64,000 bases of DNA from Philodulcilactobacillus myokonensis (lineage in GTDB: Bacteria; Bacillota; Bacilli; Lactobacillales; Lactobacillaceae), in NCBI RefSeq assembly GCF_027923585.1, contig NZ_BRPL01000002.1:806001-870000 (forward strand), in the 5' to 3' direction. Shown here in pieces: positions 45,048 to 54,994 of the stretch (the stretch's first letter is position 1; each line of letters starts with the position of its first letter). The notes under the pieces were generated by a model, which was not told the origin of the DNA, searched no databases, and was given only the letters and a program-made list of their open reading frames with translations. Position numbers and translations under genes: made by a program.

Positions 45048-46808
45048 TTATAGTGATTTGGTTGCACCTTGATAAACAATTCCACGACGAGAATCAACGG
45101 TAATCATATCACCATCAGAAATTTTTTCAGTAGCATGTGAAGCACTAACAACAACGGGAAGACCCATTGAAATACCAGCAACAGCAGCATATGAAGTTAA
45201 ACCACCGGTTTCAACAACAAGTGCTGAAGCTTTCTTAATAGCAGGCATGTAATCTTTATTAGTATTCTTAGCAACAAGAACGCCACCATCAGTAGCCTTC
45301 TTATTAGCTTCGTCAGCGCTCTTAGCAACGAATGCTTTACCAATAATAGCTTTATCACCAATACCTTGGCCTTGAGTTAACTTAGAACCGATTAATTGAA
45401 CACGGATTAAGTTAGTGGTACCTTTTTCACCAACTGGAGAACCACCAACGGTTAAGATCAAGTCGCCTTCCTTAGCTAAACCAGTTTCTAAGGCTTTCTT
45501 AGAAGCTAAGTCAAACATTTCATTGGCGTTTGATGGCTTATCAGCAACGATTGGATGAACACCCCAGTTAATGGTTAAACCACGACGAGTACGATCATCA
45601 AAAGTAATTGCTAAAATATTAGCATCTGGATGATATTTAGATAACATTCTAGCGGTGTAACCACTACCAGTAACTGTAACAATGGTGTGAATACCTAATT
45701 TCTTAGCCATATCACTAACGGTGTTACCAATAGCTTCAGTAACATCACCATTATTAAATTTAGGAACAAAATTGCCATATTCGTCAAATGCATTTTCAGC
45801 TTTAACATCAATCTTAGACATAGCTTGAACTGCTTTAACTGGGTAAGCACCATTAGCACTTTCACCAGAAAGCATCGTGGCATCAGTACCATCCCAAACG
45901 GCATTAGCAACGTCTGAAACTTCGGCACGTGATGGACGTGGGTTAGCAGCCATTGATGCTAACATTTGAGTAGCAACGATAACTGGTTTGCCAAGTTCGT
46001 TACATCTATGAATCATATGGTTTTGAACCAATGGAACATTTTCAAATGGAATATTAACGGCCATGTCACCACGTGGAACCATTAATCCATCAGAAACCTT
46101 CATGATTGATTCTAAATTATCAATTCCTTCTTGGTTTTCAATTTTAGGGAAAATTTGAACATCTTCCATATGATGTTTATCAAGTAACTTACGGATATCT
46201 AAGATATCTTGTGGTTTACGTGCAAATGATGCAGTGATGAAATTAATGTTCATATTTTCTAAACCAAATTCAATATCATCGGAATCCTTTTCAGTAATTC
46301 CTGGTAAGTTAATGGAAACGCCAGGAGCATCAGCAGTTTTACGTGAACCTAAAACAGCTGGGTTTTGAGCAGTAACGTGTAATTCACGTTTTGAATCATC
46401 TTTACTGTCAATTACAGTATCTAAAATACCATCATCAAAAAGAACATGTCCGCCGACATGAACATCATCATACAAGCCAGTGTATGTGACATTGATTTTA
46501 TCTTTAGTAGTTTTATCAACAGCATCCATAGCAATAACCATTTTATCGCCAGTATGATATTGAATCTTGCCATCAGCATTTTCAGTAGTACGAATTTCAG
46601 CACCCTTGGTATCTAAATCAATACCAACAGTCTTACCAGTACGCTTTTCAGCTTCTTGAACCATGTGGTATCGCTTCAAGTGTTCTGGATGACTACCATG
46701 TGAAAAGTTGAAACGGAAAATATTTGCACCTGCATCAATTAATTTTGAAATTGTGTCAACATCAAAACTTGCAGGACCTAAGGTACTTACGATCTTAGTT
46801 TTTTTCAT
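45048..46808 (-). CDS. pyk: Pyruvate kinase
   Basis: Transfers phosphate from PEP to ADP, the last step of glycolysis and of the phosphoketolase pathway, 586 residues. MKKTKIVSTLGPASFD, FRFNFSHGSHPEH, IFPKIENQEGIDN (active Lys/Glu) and GDMAVNIPFENVP define the core. A C-terminal PEP-utiliser domain (about 480-586) is present, as in Bacillus and Lactobacillus. Its usual phosphohistidine position (TSHAAV) reads TSYAAV. It has its own promoter (46878-46906) and terminator. pfkA, which precedes pyk in homofermenters, is missing. Confidence 0.97.
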   Translation of the reverse strand: MKKTKIVSTLGPASFDVDTISKLIDAGANIFRFNFSHGSHPEHLKRYHMVQEAEKRTGKTVGIDLDTKGAEIRTTENADGKIQYHTGDKMVIAMDAVDKTTKDKINVTYTGLYDDVHVGGHVLFDDGILDTVIDSKDDSKRELHVTAQNPAVLGSRKTADAPGVSINLPGITEKDSDDIEFGLENMNINFITASFARKPQDILDIRKLLDKHHMEDVQIFPKIENQEGIDNLESIMKVSDGLMVPRGDMAVNIPFENVPLVQNHMIHRCNELGKPVIVATQMLASMAANPRPSRAEVSDVANAVWDGTDATMLSGESANGAYPVKAVQAMSKIDVKAENAFDEYGNFVPKFNNGDVTEAIGNTVSDMAKKLGIHTIVTVTGSGYTARMLSKYHPDANILAITFDDRTRRGLTINWGVHPIVADKPSNANEMFDLASKKALETGLAKEGDLILTVGGSPVGEKGTTNLIRVQLIGSKLTQGQGIGDKAIIGKAFVAKSADEANKKATDGGVLVAKNTNKDYMPAIKKASALVVETGGLTSYAAVAGISMGLPVVVSASHATEKISDGDMITVDSRRGIVYQGATKSL

Positions 46809-46877
46809 AAGTAAAATCTCCCCTTTTTATTGAGTAAGAACCAGTATTTCTGTACCTACTCTTATAATCCACTGATA

Positions 46878-46906
46878 ATTGTATCACTTTTATAAAAAGA
46901 TGTCTT
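46878..46906 (-). promoter_or_regulatory. pyk promoter
   Basis: AAGACA (46901-46906 complement), a 17-base spacer, then TACAAT (46878-46883 complement), lying between dnaE and pyk. AAAAGGGGAGA forms a strong ribosome site further on. Confidence 0.65.
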
Positions 46907-46931
46907 TTGTATTGTTTGAATAATTTAAGCT

Positions 46932-49900
46932 TTATTGAAAAATAACATTCTGTTTACCAAGTAGATTCTTTAACTGAAGATTGACTTTTGAATTCATTTG
47001 AATTTTGTATGGGTTTTCTAATAAAAATTTACTATCATCTTTTTCTCGATAAATAATAATTGAATGCTTTCCACGGTAATGACTTATGATTTGATACAGT
47101 TGATTAATAATCATTGATTGATCATGATGAACATCAATCTTCAAATAACAACGCTGATTAATTTTCAAACGTTGATTCAACATATGAGCAACGTTATCAG
47201 CAGGTGCAACTTGATTACAAATAATTTGAAATCCTCTTGATTGATCAACTTGACCGCGGACAAAAATAACAATGCCTTTTTTAAGCCAACCCTGAATATT
47301 TTTATAAGTAGTTGGAAAAATGGTTAAATGAACATTGCCAATTTCGTCACTACCGGTAGCAAAGGCCATTAAATCACCCTTTTTGGTTCTGATTGTCTTT
47401 AACTCGTTTAAGTACAAAATTGTGTTTAAATTTCCAGAAGCGGATGGCAATTCATCAGTTGTTAACGCATGGTATACACTAGCAACTCGTTTAAATCGTT
47501 CAACCGGGTGTCCTGATAGATAAAATCCGAGAAATTGATTTTCCCTCTGTAATTTTTCCTTTAGTGGTAAATCAGGGATGTGCTTAATTTTCGGTTTTAA
47601 TTCTTTAAACAAATTGATTGAATGTCCGCTTAAATTAATGGTTTCAATAAAACTATCAATCGAATGAATTAATTCAGCTCGATTATAACCAAAACAATCT
47701 AACGCGCCAGAAAAAATTAACGGTTTCATTAAATCATTTGTCCGGAAGTGATCCGGCAGTCTGCGAATAAACTGCTCTAAGTTCTTATATTGGCCATGAT
47801 CATGTCGATCCTTAATTATAAAACGCACAAAATCGTTTCTCAATCCATGAATAAACTTTAAGCCAAAGATAATTTGATGATTTTTTAATGTAAACATATC
47901 ACCGCTAAGGTTAACATCCGGACTAATAATTTTAATATCACGTTTCTTAGCTTCCATTAAATATATTTTTATTTTTCTAGCATTATTTAGGGAAGCATTT
48001 AATACAGATGTTATAAATGCTCGGCTATAATGGGCCTTTAAATAAGCTAATTCAAATGCAAATTTACTGTACGCAAATGCGTGGGACTTATTAAATCCAT
48101 AGCTTGCAAATCGATCAATATAATCAAAAGTTTGTTTAGCAACTGCGTTTGAAAAGCCTAATTTTTGAGCACCCTTCATGAATTTTTGACCCATTGAGTC
48201 CATAACCGCACGTTTCTTTTTACTCATTGCACGCCTTAAGATATCAGCTTGCCCTAACGTAAAACCACCCATTGAGGATGCCACTAGCATAACTTGTTCT
48301 TGATAAACAATGATGCCATAAGTTGATCCTAAAATTGATTTTAAAGATTGATCAGGATAAGTGACTTTTTCAAGGTGCTTTTTTCGTTTAATGAACGATG
48401 GAATATTATGCATCGGACCGGGTCGATATAGTGCATCAACTGCAGCAATCAAATTAAAATTATCTGGGTGTAATCTTCTTAAAACCGTTTTAATTCCTTC
48501 CGATTCAAATTGAAAAACACCATTGGTATCGCCCTGTTGAAATAAATTTAGTGTTTTTGGATCATTCAAATTAACCCGATGAATTGGTACCCATTTTCCA
48601 GTATTTTGATGAATAATTTTTAAGATATTACCCATGATGGATAAATTTCTTAAACCCAAAAAATCAATTTTTAATAATCCAATTTCTTCAGTATAATTTT
48701 TTGAATACTGGGTAATGTACATATTATCATTACCATTTTGTAATGGAACGACATCAACTAACGGGTGATCACTTAAAATCAAACCAGCAGCATGGGTTGA
48801 ATAATGCCTTGGCAATCCCTCTAGCTTTAACGCCGTTTTAAATATTAATTGGTTCAATTTATTATCGTGAACAATATTTCTTAAAGCTTGTGATTGTTTA
48901 AATGAATCACTTAAAGAAATATTTAAAACTTTCGGAATGGCACGGCTAAAATGGCTTAATTGATCTGAATCCAAGCTAAACGTTCGACCAACATCACGTA
49001 ATGATTGTTTAGTAGCCATTGTTCCAAACGTAATAATTTGTGAGACCCGTTCGTGTCCATATTTATCATGAACATACTTTAAAACATCATCCCGACGGTC
49101 ATCTGGAATATCCAAATCTATATCAGGCATTTGGGCACGTTCTTTATTTAAAAACCGTTCAAAAAGCAAATGATACCTTAGGGGGTCAACATCTGTAATA
49201 TATAAAGTATATGAAACAAGCGATCCAGCCGCCGAACCACGACCCGCACCAGTCGTAATATTTTGGGTATGAATATAATCCATGATATCCCAAACAATCA
49301 AGAAATAATCATCAAATCCCATATCATGAATAACTGATAGCTCATAGTGCAATCGTTTTCTGTAATCTTTTAAGCGGTTGATATCAATTTGACGCGCCGA
49401 GGCCCTTTTCTTTAATCCTTTTTCACACAGGGATTGTAAATAATGACTAGATGGAATTTGATCAGGGGTCTTAAATCTAGGCAATTCAGTCGGCCGTTTT
49501 TCAATCTTAACATTGCAAGATGAACTAATTGCATTAGTTTCTGCCAAGGCGGCACTTAAATTCTTTTTTTGAAATGTTTTAACCATCATTTGATTGGGCA
49601 TCAACCAATCTTTACCTAATTCCTTACTAGCCCTAATGGGATTAGAAATTCTTTTATCGTTTTCAACTGCTTTTAAGACATTCAATGCAAATAAATCTTC
49701 AGGTTCTAAATAGTAAACGGGAGCTAAAGCAACTAATTTAGTTTTCGTCTTCTTTGCTAATTTTTTTATTTTATCGATGTAAATATCATTATGTTGTAAA
49801 TTAATTCCAATCTTAAATGAATTTGCATCTTGATCAGATTTAATCAAATTAACATATTGGTATGCTAAATCAGTTTGACCACTTTCCAAAAAAGAATTCA

Positions 49901-50294
49901 ATTCACCATTAGTGGTACTAATAACGTATATTCCTGATAATAATTTTTTAATGTCATCCCATTTTAGAATTTGGTTGTCCTTAAGGGTTTGTTTACGGGT
50001 AGAAATTCTGATTAAATTATGATACCCCGTTTGATTTTGGGCTAACAATAACAAATCATATTGTAAGTTATGATTAATTAATCCTGAACATTTTAAGGTC
50101 AGGCCAATAATAGGATGAATACCTGCCCGTTTGCAAGCATCATAAAATTCAACTGATCCATACATGACATTCTTATCCGTTAGTGCAATTGATTGATAGC
50201 CACGTTTAATTGCTGCATCCACAAGTGCATTAATTGAAATGGTACTTTGTAATAAACTATAAGCACTGATTACTTGTAAGGGGGTGTAATCCAT
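46932..50294 (-). CDS. dnaE: DNA polymerase III alpha subunit DnaE
   Basis: Replicative polymerase of the DnaE1/DnaE3-like Gram-positive group that extends primers on the lagging strand beside PolC, 1,120 residues. Domains: PHP (about 1-210), polymerase palm with GRGSAAGSLVSYTL and MPDIDLDIPDDRRDDVL (catalytic Asp residues near 400), fingers with RRAMSKKKRAVMDSMG, helix-hairpin-helix, and a C-terminal OB fold (about 960-1040). GAAAGGAAG precedes ATG 50294. It is followed directly by pyk. Confidence 0.96.
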   Translation of the reverse strand: MDYTPLQVISAYSLLQSTISINALVDAAIKRGYQSIALTDKNVMYGSVEFYDACKRAGIHPIIGLTLKCSGLINHNLQYDLLLLAQNQTGYHNLIRISTRKQTLKDNQILKWDDIKKLLSGIYVISTTNGELNSFLESGQTDLAYQYVNLIKSDQDANSFKIGINLQHNDIYIDKIKKLAKKTKTKLVALAPVYYLEPEDLFALNVLKAVENDKRISNPIRASKELGKDWLMPNQMMVKTFQKKNLSAALAETNAISSSCNVKIEKRPTELPRFKTPDQIPSSHYLQSLCEKGLKKRASARQIDINRLKDYRKRLHYELSVIHDMGFDDYFLIVWDIMDYIHTQNITTGAGRGSAAGSLVSYTLYITDVDPLRYHLLFERFLNKERAQMPDIDLDIPDDRRDDVLKYVHDKYGHERVSQIITFGTMATKQSLRDVGRTFSLDSDQLSHFSRAIPKVLNISLSDSFKQSQALRNIVHDNKLNQLIFKTALKLEGLPRHYSTHAAGLILSDHPLVDVVPLQNGNDNMYITQYSKNYTEEIGLLKIDFLGLRNLSIMGNILKIIHQNTGKWVPIHRVNLNDPKTLNLFQQGDTNGVFQFESEGIKTVLRRLHPDNFNLIAAVDALYRPGPMHNIPSFIKRKKHLEKVTYPDQSLKSILGSTYGIIVYQEQVMLVASSMGGFTLGQADILRRAMSKKKRAVMDSMGQKFMKGAQKLGFSNAVAKQTFDYIDRFASYGFNKSHAFAYSKFAFELAYLKAHYSRAFITSVLNASLNNARKIKIYLMEAKKRDIKIISPDVNLSGDMFTLKNHQIIFGLKFIHGLRNDFVRFIIKDRHDHGQYKNLEQFIRRLPDHFRTNDLMKPLIFSGALDCFGYNRAELIHSIDSFIETINLSGHSINLFKELKPKIKHIPDLPLKEKLQRENQFLGFYLSGHPVERFKRVASVYHALTTDELPSASGNLNTILYLNELKTIRTKKGDLMAFATGSDEIGNVHLTIFPTTYKNIQGWLKKGIVIFVRGQVDQSRGFQIICNQVAPADNVAHMLNQRLKINQRCYLKIDVHHDQSMIINQLYQIISHYRGKHSIIIYREKDDSKFLLENPYKIQMNSKVNLQLKNLLGKQNVIFQ

Positions 50295-50437
50295 ATTCAG
50301 CTTCCTTTCTCACTTTATTAACATTATAACAAATAATAATTTATCAATATTAAATAACCACTTTTTCTTTTTTAAATTATCATTTTAAGTTATAATATGT
50401 GCAGGAATTATTAATACAAATAAATGGAGATGTTAAT

Positions 50438-50626
50438 ATGCGTTGGATTATTCAGAATATCACCGCAATGTTTTATGCATTTCTTTTCGGAGATATCATT
50501 GGATACATTGGTAATCAATTACTAGGTTTACAATACAGTAATCTAGAATTTGGTATCATTTTTGCCCTCATTACATTTGTCACAAGTAATTGTGTTATGT
50601 TAATGGCTGACCGTAAGGTTAAATAA
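50438..50626 (+). CDS. DUF2929 family small membrane protein
   Basis: A 62-residue peptide with two hydrophobic segments (about 6-26 and 32-53) and a basic C-terminus (MADRKVK), matching the DUF2929 family found divergent from dnaE in lactobacilli; function unknown. The start is ATG 50438 after TGGAGA with 7 bases spacing. The longer upstream frame is rejected because it overlaps the promoter area and has no ribosome site. Confidence 0.8.
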   Translation: MRWIIQNITAMFYAFLFGDIIGYIGNQLLGLQYSNLEFGIIFALITFVTSNCVMLMADRKVK

Positions 50627-50636
50627 TTTATATTAG

Positions 50637-50677
50637 TAAAAGAGCCCCTGGATATTTATTGTTCAGGGACTCTTTTA
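50637..50677. terminator. Bidirectional terminator between the DUF2929 gene and clpB
   Basis: AAAAGAGCCCCTG pairs with CAGGGACTCTTTT (one mismatch) between convergent genes, with A and T runs on both sides. Confidence 0.88.
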
Positions 50678-50697
50678 TTTTGATTAAATTAAGTTGT

Positions 50698-53289
50698 TTA
50701 GACGTTGAACGTCAAATGATCACCATCTAAATCTATTTTTACAGTTTGTTGGGGATTAATTTTTTCAGCAATAATTTTCTTTGCCAAAGGTGTTTCAACA
50801 TAATTAGTGACAAATCTTGCTAAGGGTCTTGCACCGTATTGCGGTTGATATGCCTTTTTTGCAATCCACTGTTTAGCTTGATCACTAATTTTAATTCCAA
50901 TATTTTGATTAGCAAGTCGTTTAGCAACCTGTCTAATTAATTTATGATCAACAATTTTTTCCATATCATTCAATGAAAGTGGTTTGAATTCAATAATATC
51001 ATCAATTCGATTCAAAAATTCCGGTTTAAAACTGGCCTTCAAAAGTTGATTAACTTTCTTTTTAGCATCATCATTAATGTTTCCATTTTTGTCAGTGCCT
51101 TTAAGCAAAATATCTGATCCTAAATTAGATGTCATAATGATAATGGTATTCTTAAAATCAACGGTTCGGCCTTGACTATCAGTCAATCTTCCATCATCCA
51201 AAACTTGCAATAGAATATTAAAAACATCCGGATGAGCCTTTTCAATTTCATCTAAAAGGACAATTGAATATGGATTTCTTCTAACCGCATCCGTTAATTG
51301 ACCGCCATTTTCATAGCCAACGTATCCTGGAGCAGCCCCGACTAATCTGGAAACGGACTCTTTTTCCATGTATTCAGACATGTCAATTCTAACCATTTGA
51401 TTTTCTGAATCAAATAAATTTTCAGCTAATGATTTTGCTAGTTCAGTTTTTCCAACCCCAGTTGGTCCTAAGAATAAGAATGATCCTAAAGGCCGACTTG
51501 GATCTTGCAGACCTGCTCTTGAACGAATCACGGCATCCGAAATAGCGTTAACTGCTTGGTCTTGTCCGATTACCCGCTTATGAAGATTATCGGCAAGATG
51601 TAATAATTTTTCACGCTCGCCGCGCACTAAACGAGCAACGGGAATCCCAGTCTGTTCACTTACCACCGATGCGATTTCATTACTGGTTACTGATTCACTG
51701 ACTAACCAATCTTGATGGGGCTTTTCTTTTGATGCCATCTGTTTTAACTGTTTTTGTAACTTTGGAATCGTTCCATGTTGTAAAACAGCAGCTCGATTAA
51801 AATCATAGTGACTTTCAGCTTGCTTTAAATCATTTTTGGCTTGATTAAGTTTCTTGCGCTTATCACCAAGTTGGTTTATGGCATCTTTTTCACTCTGCCA
51901 ACGTGCATTTAATTGGTGAACCTTTTCCTTTTTATTTGCAATTTGTGGTTTCAATTCGGCCAATCGCTTCTTAGATGCATCGTCAACTTCCTTTTTTAAA
52001 GCAGTTTGTTCAACCCGCATCCTTACTAATTGTCGATTGGCTTGATCTAATTGAGTGGGTTTTGAATTCAATTCAACACTGATTGTAGCTGAAGCTTCAT
52101 CAACTAAATCGATCGCCTTATCAGGTAAATAACGGTCAGTAATATAACGATCAGATAATTTAGCAGCTGCTACTAATGCATTATCATGAATTCGAACGCC
52201 ATGGTGAATTTCTAAGCTCTCTTTTAATCCTCTTAAAATTGTAATGGTATCGTCAATTGACGGTTCTTTGACCATAATTCTTTGGAACCGGCGTTCTAGT
52301 GCTTTATCCTTTTCTAAATACTTACGGTATTCATCTAATGTCGTGGCACCAATCAAGTGAAGTTCACCACGGGCTAACATTGGTTTCAATAAATTACCGG
52401 CATCCATACTACCTTCGCTTTTACCAGCACCCACAATATTATGAATCTCATCAATAAACATGATAATTTTGCCGTCAGATTTTTTAACGGCATTTAAAAC
52501 GGATTTTAACCGTTCTTCAAATTGCCCACGGTACTTAGCACCGGCAATTAATGATCCCATATCTAATTCAAAGAGTGATTTATTTTTTAAATTTTCTGGA
52601 ACATCATTAACTGCCATTCGTTTAGCTAATCCTTCTACAATTGCAGTTTTTCCAACCCCTGGATCACCTAAAAGAATGGGGTTATTCTTAGTCATTCTGG
52701 ATAAAATTCTGATGACATCCCAAATTTCAGTGTCCCTTCCAATTACAGGGCCTAATTTACCATTACGGGCTTCTTTAACTAAATCAACCCCATATTTTTT
52801 TAATGGTTGAAAATTACTGTCCTTCGTTTTAGTATTCACTTTTTCACCCCCGCGGATTTTTTTAACTTCACTTAAAACTTTCTTTTCAGATAATCCCTTT
52901 GATTTTAAATTGTCAGTCAATGGAACATTGTCTAACTGCATTAAAGCAATCACTAAGGTGTCAACGGCAATGTAAGAATCACCTAACTTCTTTTTAATTA
53001 ATTCAGCATGCTGAATTAGTTGATACATATTTTTTGAAATTGTTGATCCATACTTAACGCTATTACCACTGACAGTTGGAATTTGATTTAATTCTTGATC
53101 AATTGTTTGATCAATTTGTTTAATGTCCAGACCCAATGCAGTATAAATTTGTCTTGCCAATTCACCTGGTTGAATTAAGAATTTAAACAGGTGTGGAATA
53201 TCAATTGCCTGATGTTTACGATTGACAGCTACCTTTTGTGCTTGTGCTAAAGCTTGGGTAACCGCTTCTGTAAATTCATCTGGATTCAT
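50698..53289 (-). CDS. clpB: ATP-dependent chaperone ClpB
   Basis: Hsp100 disaggregase that works with DnaK to recover aggregated proteins, about 863 residues from ATG 53289. Order: N-domain (1-150), AAA1 with GDPGVGKTAIVEGLA near residue 205 and IDEIHN, the ClpB-type coiled-coil middle domain (about 405-525), AAA2 with FLGPTGVGKTELAKSLA near residue 600 and LLDEIEKAHPDVF. The long middle domain and absence of a ClpP-binding loop set it apart from ClpC/E. A CtsR operator lies upstream. Confidence 0.95.
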   Translation of the reverse strand: MNPDEFTEAVTQALAQAQKVAVNRKHQAIDIPHLFKFLIQPGELARQIYTALGLDIKQIDQTIDQELNQIPTVSGNSVKYGSTISKNMYQLIQHAELIKKKLGDSYIAVDTLVIALMQLDNVPLTDNLKSKGLSEKKVLSEVKKIRGGEKVNTKTKDSNFQPLKKYGVDLVKEARNGKLGPVIGRDTEIWDVIRILSRMTKNNPILLGDPGVGKTAIVEGLAKRMAVNDVPENLKNKSLFELDMGSLIAGAKYRGQFEERLKSVLNAVKKSDGKIIMFIDEIHNIVGAGKSEGSMDAGNLLKPMLARGELHLIGATTLDEYRKYLEKDKALERRFQRIMVKEPSIDDTITILRGLKESLEIHHGVRIHDNALVAAAKLSDRYITDRYLPDKAIDLVDEASATISVELNSKPTQLDQANRQLVRMRVEQTALKKEVDDASKKRLAELKPQIANKKEKVHQLNARWQSEKDAINQLGDKRKKLNQAKNDLKQAESHYDFNRAAVLQHGTIPKLQKQLKQMASKEKPHQDWLVSESVTSNEIASVVSEQTGIPVARLVRGEREKLLHLADNLHKRVIGQDQAVNAISDAVIRSRAGLQDPSRPLGSFLFLGPTGVGKTELAKSLAENLFDSENQMVRIDMSEYMEKESVSRLVGAAPGYVGYENGGQLTDAVRRNPYSIVLLDEIEKAHPDVFNILLQVLDDGRLTDSQGRTVDFKNTIIIMTSNLGSDILLKGTDKNGNINDDAKKKVNQLLKASFKPEFLNRIDDIIEFKPLSLNDMEKIVDHKLIRQVAKRLANQNIGIKISDQAKQWIAKKAYQPQYGARPLARFVTNYVETPLAKKIIAEKINPQQTVKIDLDGDHLTFNV

Positions 53290-53304
53290 AAATATCACTT
53301 CACT

Positions 53305-53347
53305 TTATAAAAAATACTTATGAGCTATTTATTAGTTCATAAGTATT
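53305..53347 (-). terminator. Hairpin between the Nif3 gene and clpB
   Basis: ATACTTATGA (53338-53347 complement) pairs perfectly with TCATAAGTAT, followed by TTTTTT on the - strand. It probably ends upstream transcripts and overlaps the predicted clpB start region. Confidence 0.65.
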
Positions 53348-53350
53348 CTA
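53345..53350 (-). promoter_or_regulatory. Candidate clpB -10
   Basis: TAGAAT, with TTTTCA about 18 bases upstream, just downstream of the CtsR operator. Confidence 0.45.
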
Positions 53351-53377
53351 TCAAATTTAATTTTTAATTGAAAATAA

Positions 53378-53394
53378 TTTGACCTTTACTGACC
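53378..53394 (-). promoter_or_regulatory. CtsR operator upstream of clpB
   Basis: GGTCAGTAAAGGTCAAA on the - strand: two direct heptads (GGTCAGT, GGTCAAA) separated by three A, matching the CtsR consensus RGTCAAANANRGTCAAA at all but two core bases. It places clpB in the heat-shock CtsR regulon; ctsR itself is not in the window. Confidence 0.82.
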
Positions 53395-53411
53395 AATCAA
53401 AATTAAATTCA

Positions 53412-54212
53412 TTAAATAAACGTAAATGGTTCGGTATTAATTTCCGTTTTAACAATCTCAATGTTCCAATTAAATTCTTGATTCCATTTTTGAAATAATT
53501 CTGCTAATTTTGGAATACAAATGCATTCAATATGATGACCAGGGTCAATTACAGACAAGCCGGATGCAATCATATCATGGGCAGTATGATAAGTCACATC
53601 TCCTGTAATATAAACATCAGCGTGTTTTTTTAATACTTGTGGGTAAAATTCAGAACCACTCCCACCTAAAATGGCAACTTTTTTAATTACTTGGTCTGGA
53701 TGATGAGAAATCAAGCGTAGCCCATTAATGTTAAAAATTTTCTTACATTTTTTAGCAAAATCCATTACTGAAATTGATTTTTTAAGTTCACCAACCCGCC
53801 CCATTGAATAATGATCAGGGTCAAAATGGTTAGGAACAAGTCCCGAAACATGATTTAATCCGACTTGTTGTGCCAGCCAGTCATTCATCCCATGGTTAGC
53901 ACTATCTAAATTAGTGTGAGCTGCGTATACAGTAATATGATGTTTAATAATGTTAGCATACATTTGATTTTGTGGATTAGATAAATCTAAATTTTTGGCC
54001 GGATGAAACATCACTGGATGATGAGCAAAAATAAAATCAACATGCCGTTTAATCGCCTCATCAACAACTTCCGGCCTTACATCTAAAGTTATCATCATCT
54101 TATTCACATTCGCATTAAGCGATCCAATTTGTAACCCAATTGGATCCCATGATTCGGCTAATTGTTTTGGTGCCAATTTTTCAAATTGATCAACAATGGT
54201 CCTAACTTTCAT
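53412..54212 (-). CDS. Nif3-like dinuclear metal center protein (YqfO family)
   Basis: A 266-residue Nif3/DUF34 protein, often noted as a possible GTP cyclohydrolase I type 2 relative, with no settled function. The metal ligands are visible: FAHHPVMFHP near residue 63, AHTNLDSANHGMND near residue 98 and DPGHHIECICIP near residue 222. It is the short form without the central insert of B. subtilis YqfO. It follows trmK by 4 bases, the conserved rpoD-trmK-Nif3 order. Confidence 0.9.
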   Translation of the reverse strand: MKVRTIVDQFEKLAPKQLAESWDPIGLQIGSLNANVNKMMITLDVRPEVVDEAIKRHVDFIFAHHPVMFHPAKNLDLSNPQNQMYANIIKHHITVYAAHTNLDSANHGMNDWLAQQVGLNHVSGLVPNHFDPDHYSMGRVGELKKSISVMDFAKKCKKIFNINGLRLISHHPDQVIKKVAILGGSGSEFYPQVLKKHADVYITGDVTYHTAHDMIASGLSVIDPGHHIECICIPKLAELFQKWNQEFNWNIEIVKTEINTEPFTFI

Positions 54213-54216
54213 TTTA

Positions 54217-54927
54217 TTACCCCCTCGTAATTAGTGACTGAATTAATTTCATTTGAGCCTTAATCATTTGAATTTTAATTTTAGCCTGTTTACTCCTTGC
54301 AAACTTCATTTGATGAATAACACTCTGCATTCTTTGATAAGCATCTTTATATTTTTGTAAAAGTGCACTGGAGTGTTTCTTTAATAGCACTGGTCCAAAA
54401 TATAATTCATCTTCAGTATAGAATGGCTTAGCATGCATTTTGTTTGCAATCAAAATTTCATAAATATGGTGATCATCAACCACAATTTTTTCATCACTAA
54501 TTTGATAGTAATGTTCCATTAGCCATTTTCTTAGGCCGTATTCCCCAATATTGGGTTGTAAAATTAATTTTTCATTGCCATTTATCCGGTGCAATTTAAT
54601 GCCACGTTCTAAAATTCTGTGAATTAAATTACCACCCATTCCAGCAATTGTAATCACATTAATATCATCACTAGGGCGAATTGCATCCAATCCGTCTGCC
54701 AAACGGGGATGAACAATGGAATTAACATTGGCTGAATTAATTTCATATTCAGCATTTTGGAACGGTCCCCTTACCACTTCACCTGCAACTGCAAAATCAA
54801 CCAAATGATTTTGTGCCAAATAAATTGGTAAATAAGCATGATCCGAGCCAATATCGGCTAATCGACTGTTAAGTGGAACTTGATTCGCAACGGTTTGTAA
54901 TCTCTTTGATAGGTGTTTACCGTCCAT
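54217..54927 (-). CDS. trmK: tRNA (adenine22-N1)-methyltransferase TrmK
   Basis: SAM-dependent enzyme making m1A22 in tRNA, about 236 residues. Motif I is RLADIGSDHAYLPIYL, followed by ITIAGMGGNLIHRIL and LILQPNIGEYGLRKWL; the C-terminal helical hairpin is rich in Lys and Gln (about 185-236). ATG 54927 is preferred over the GTG four codons earlier, which abuts TGGAG. It lies downstream of rpoD after a terminator. Confidence 0.92.
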   Translation of the reverse strand: MDGKHLSKRLQTVANQVPLNSRLADIGSDHAYLPIYLAQNHLVDFAVAGEVVRGPFQNAEYEINSANVNSIVHPRLADGLDAIRPSDDINVITIAGMGGNLIHRILERGIKLHRINGNEKLILQPNIGEYGLRKWLMEHYYQISDEKIVVDDHHIYEILIANKMHAKPFYTEDELYFGPVLLKKHSSALLQKYKDAYQRMQSVIHQMKFARSKQAKIKIQMIKAQMKLIQSLITRG

Positions 54928-54949
54928 TTTAATGGACACTCCATTCTAA

Positions 54950-54980
54950 TAAAATAAAAAGGAGCTACTAGAGCTCCTCC
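54950..54980 (-). terminator. Terminator of the dnaG-rpoD unit
   Basis: AGGAGCT pairs with AGCTCCT around a 5-base loop and is followed by TTTTTATTTT on the - strand. Confidence 0.88.
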
Positions 54981-54994
54981 CTATTACTTATTTT

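Noticed and set aside
53412-54212. Nif3 gene as a true GTP cyclohydrolase feeding folate synthesis
   Set aside because: The folate link of this family is weakly based, and the gene lies with trmK and rpoD rather than with fol genes.
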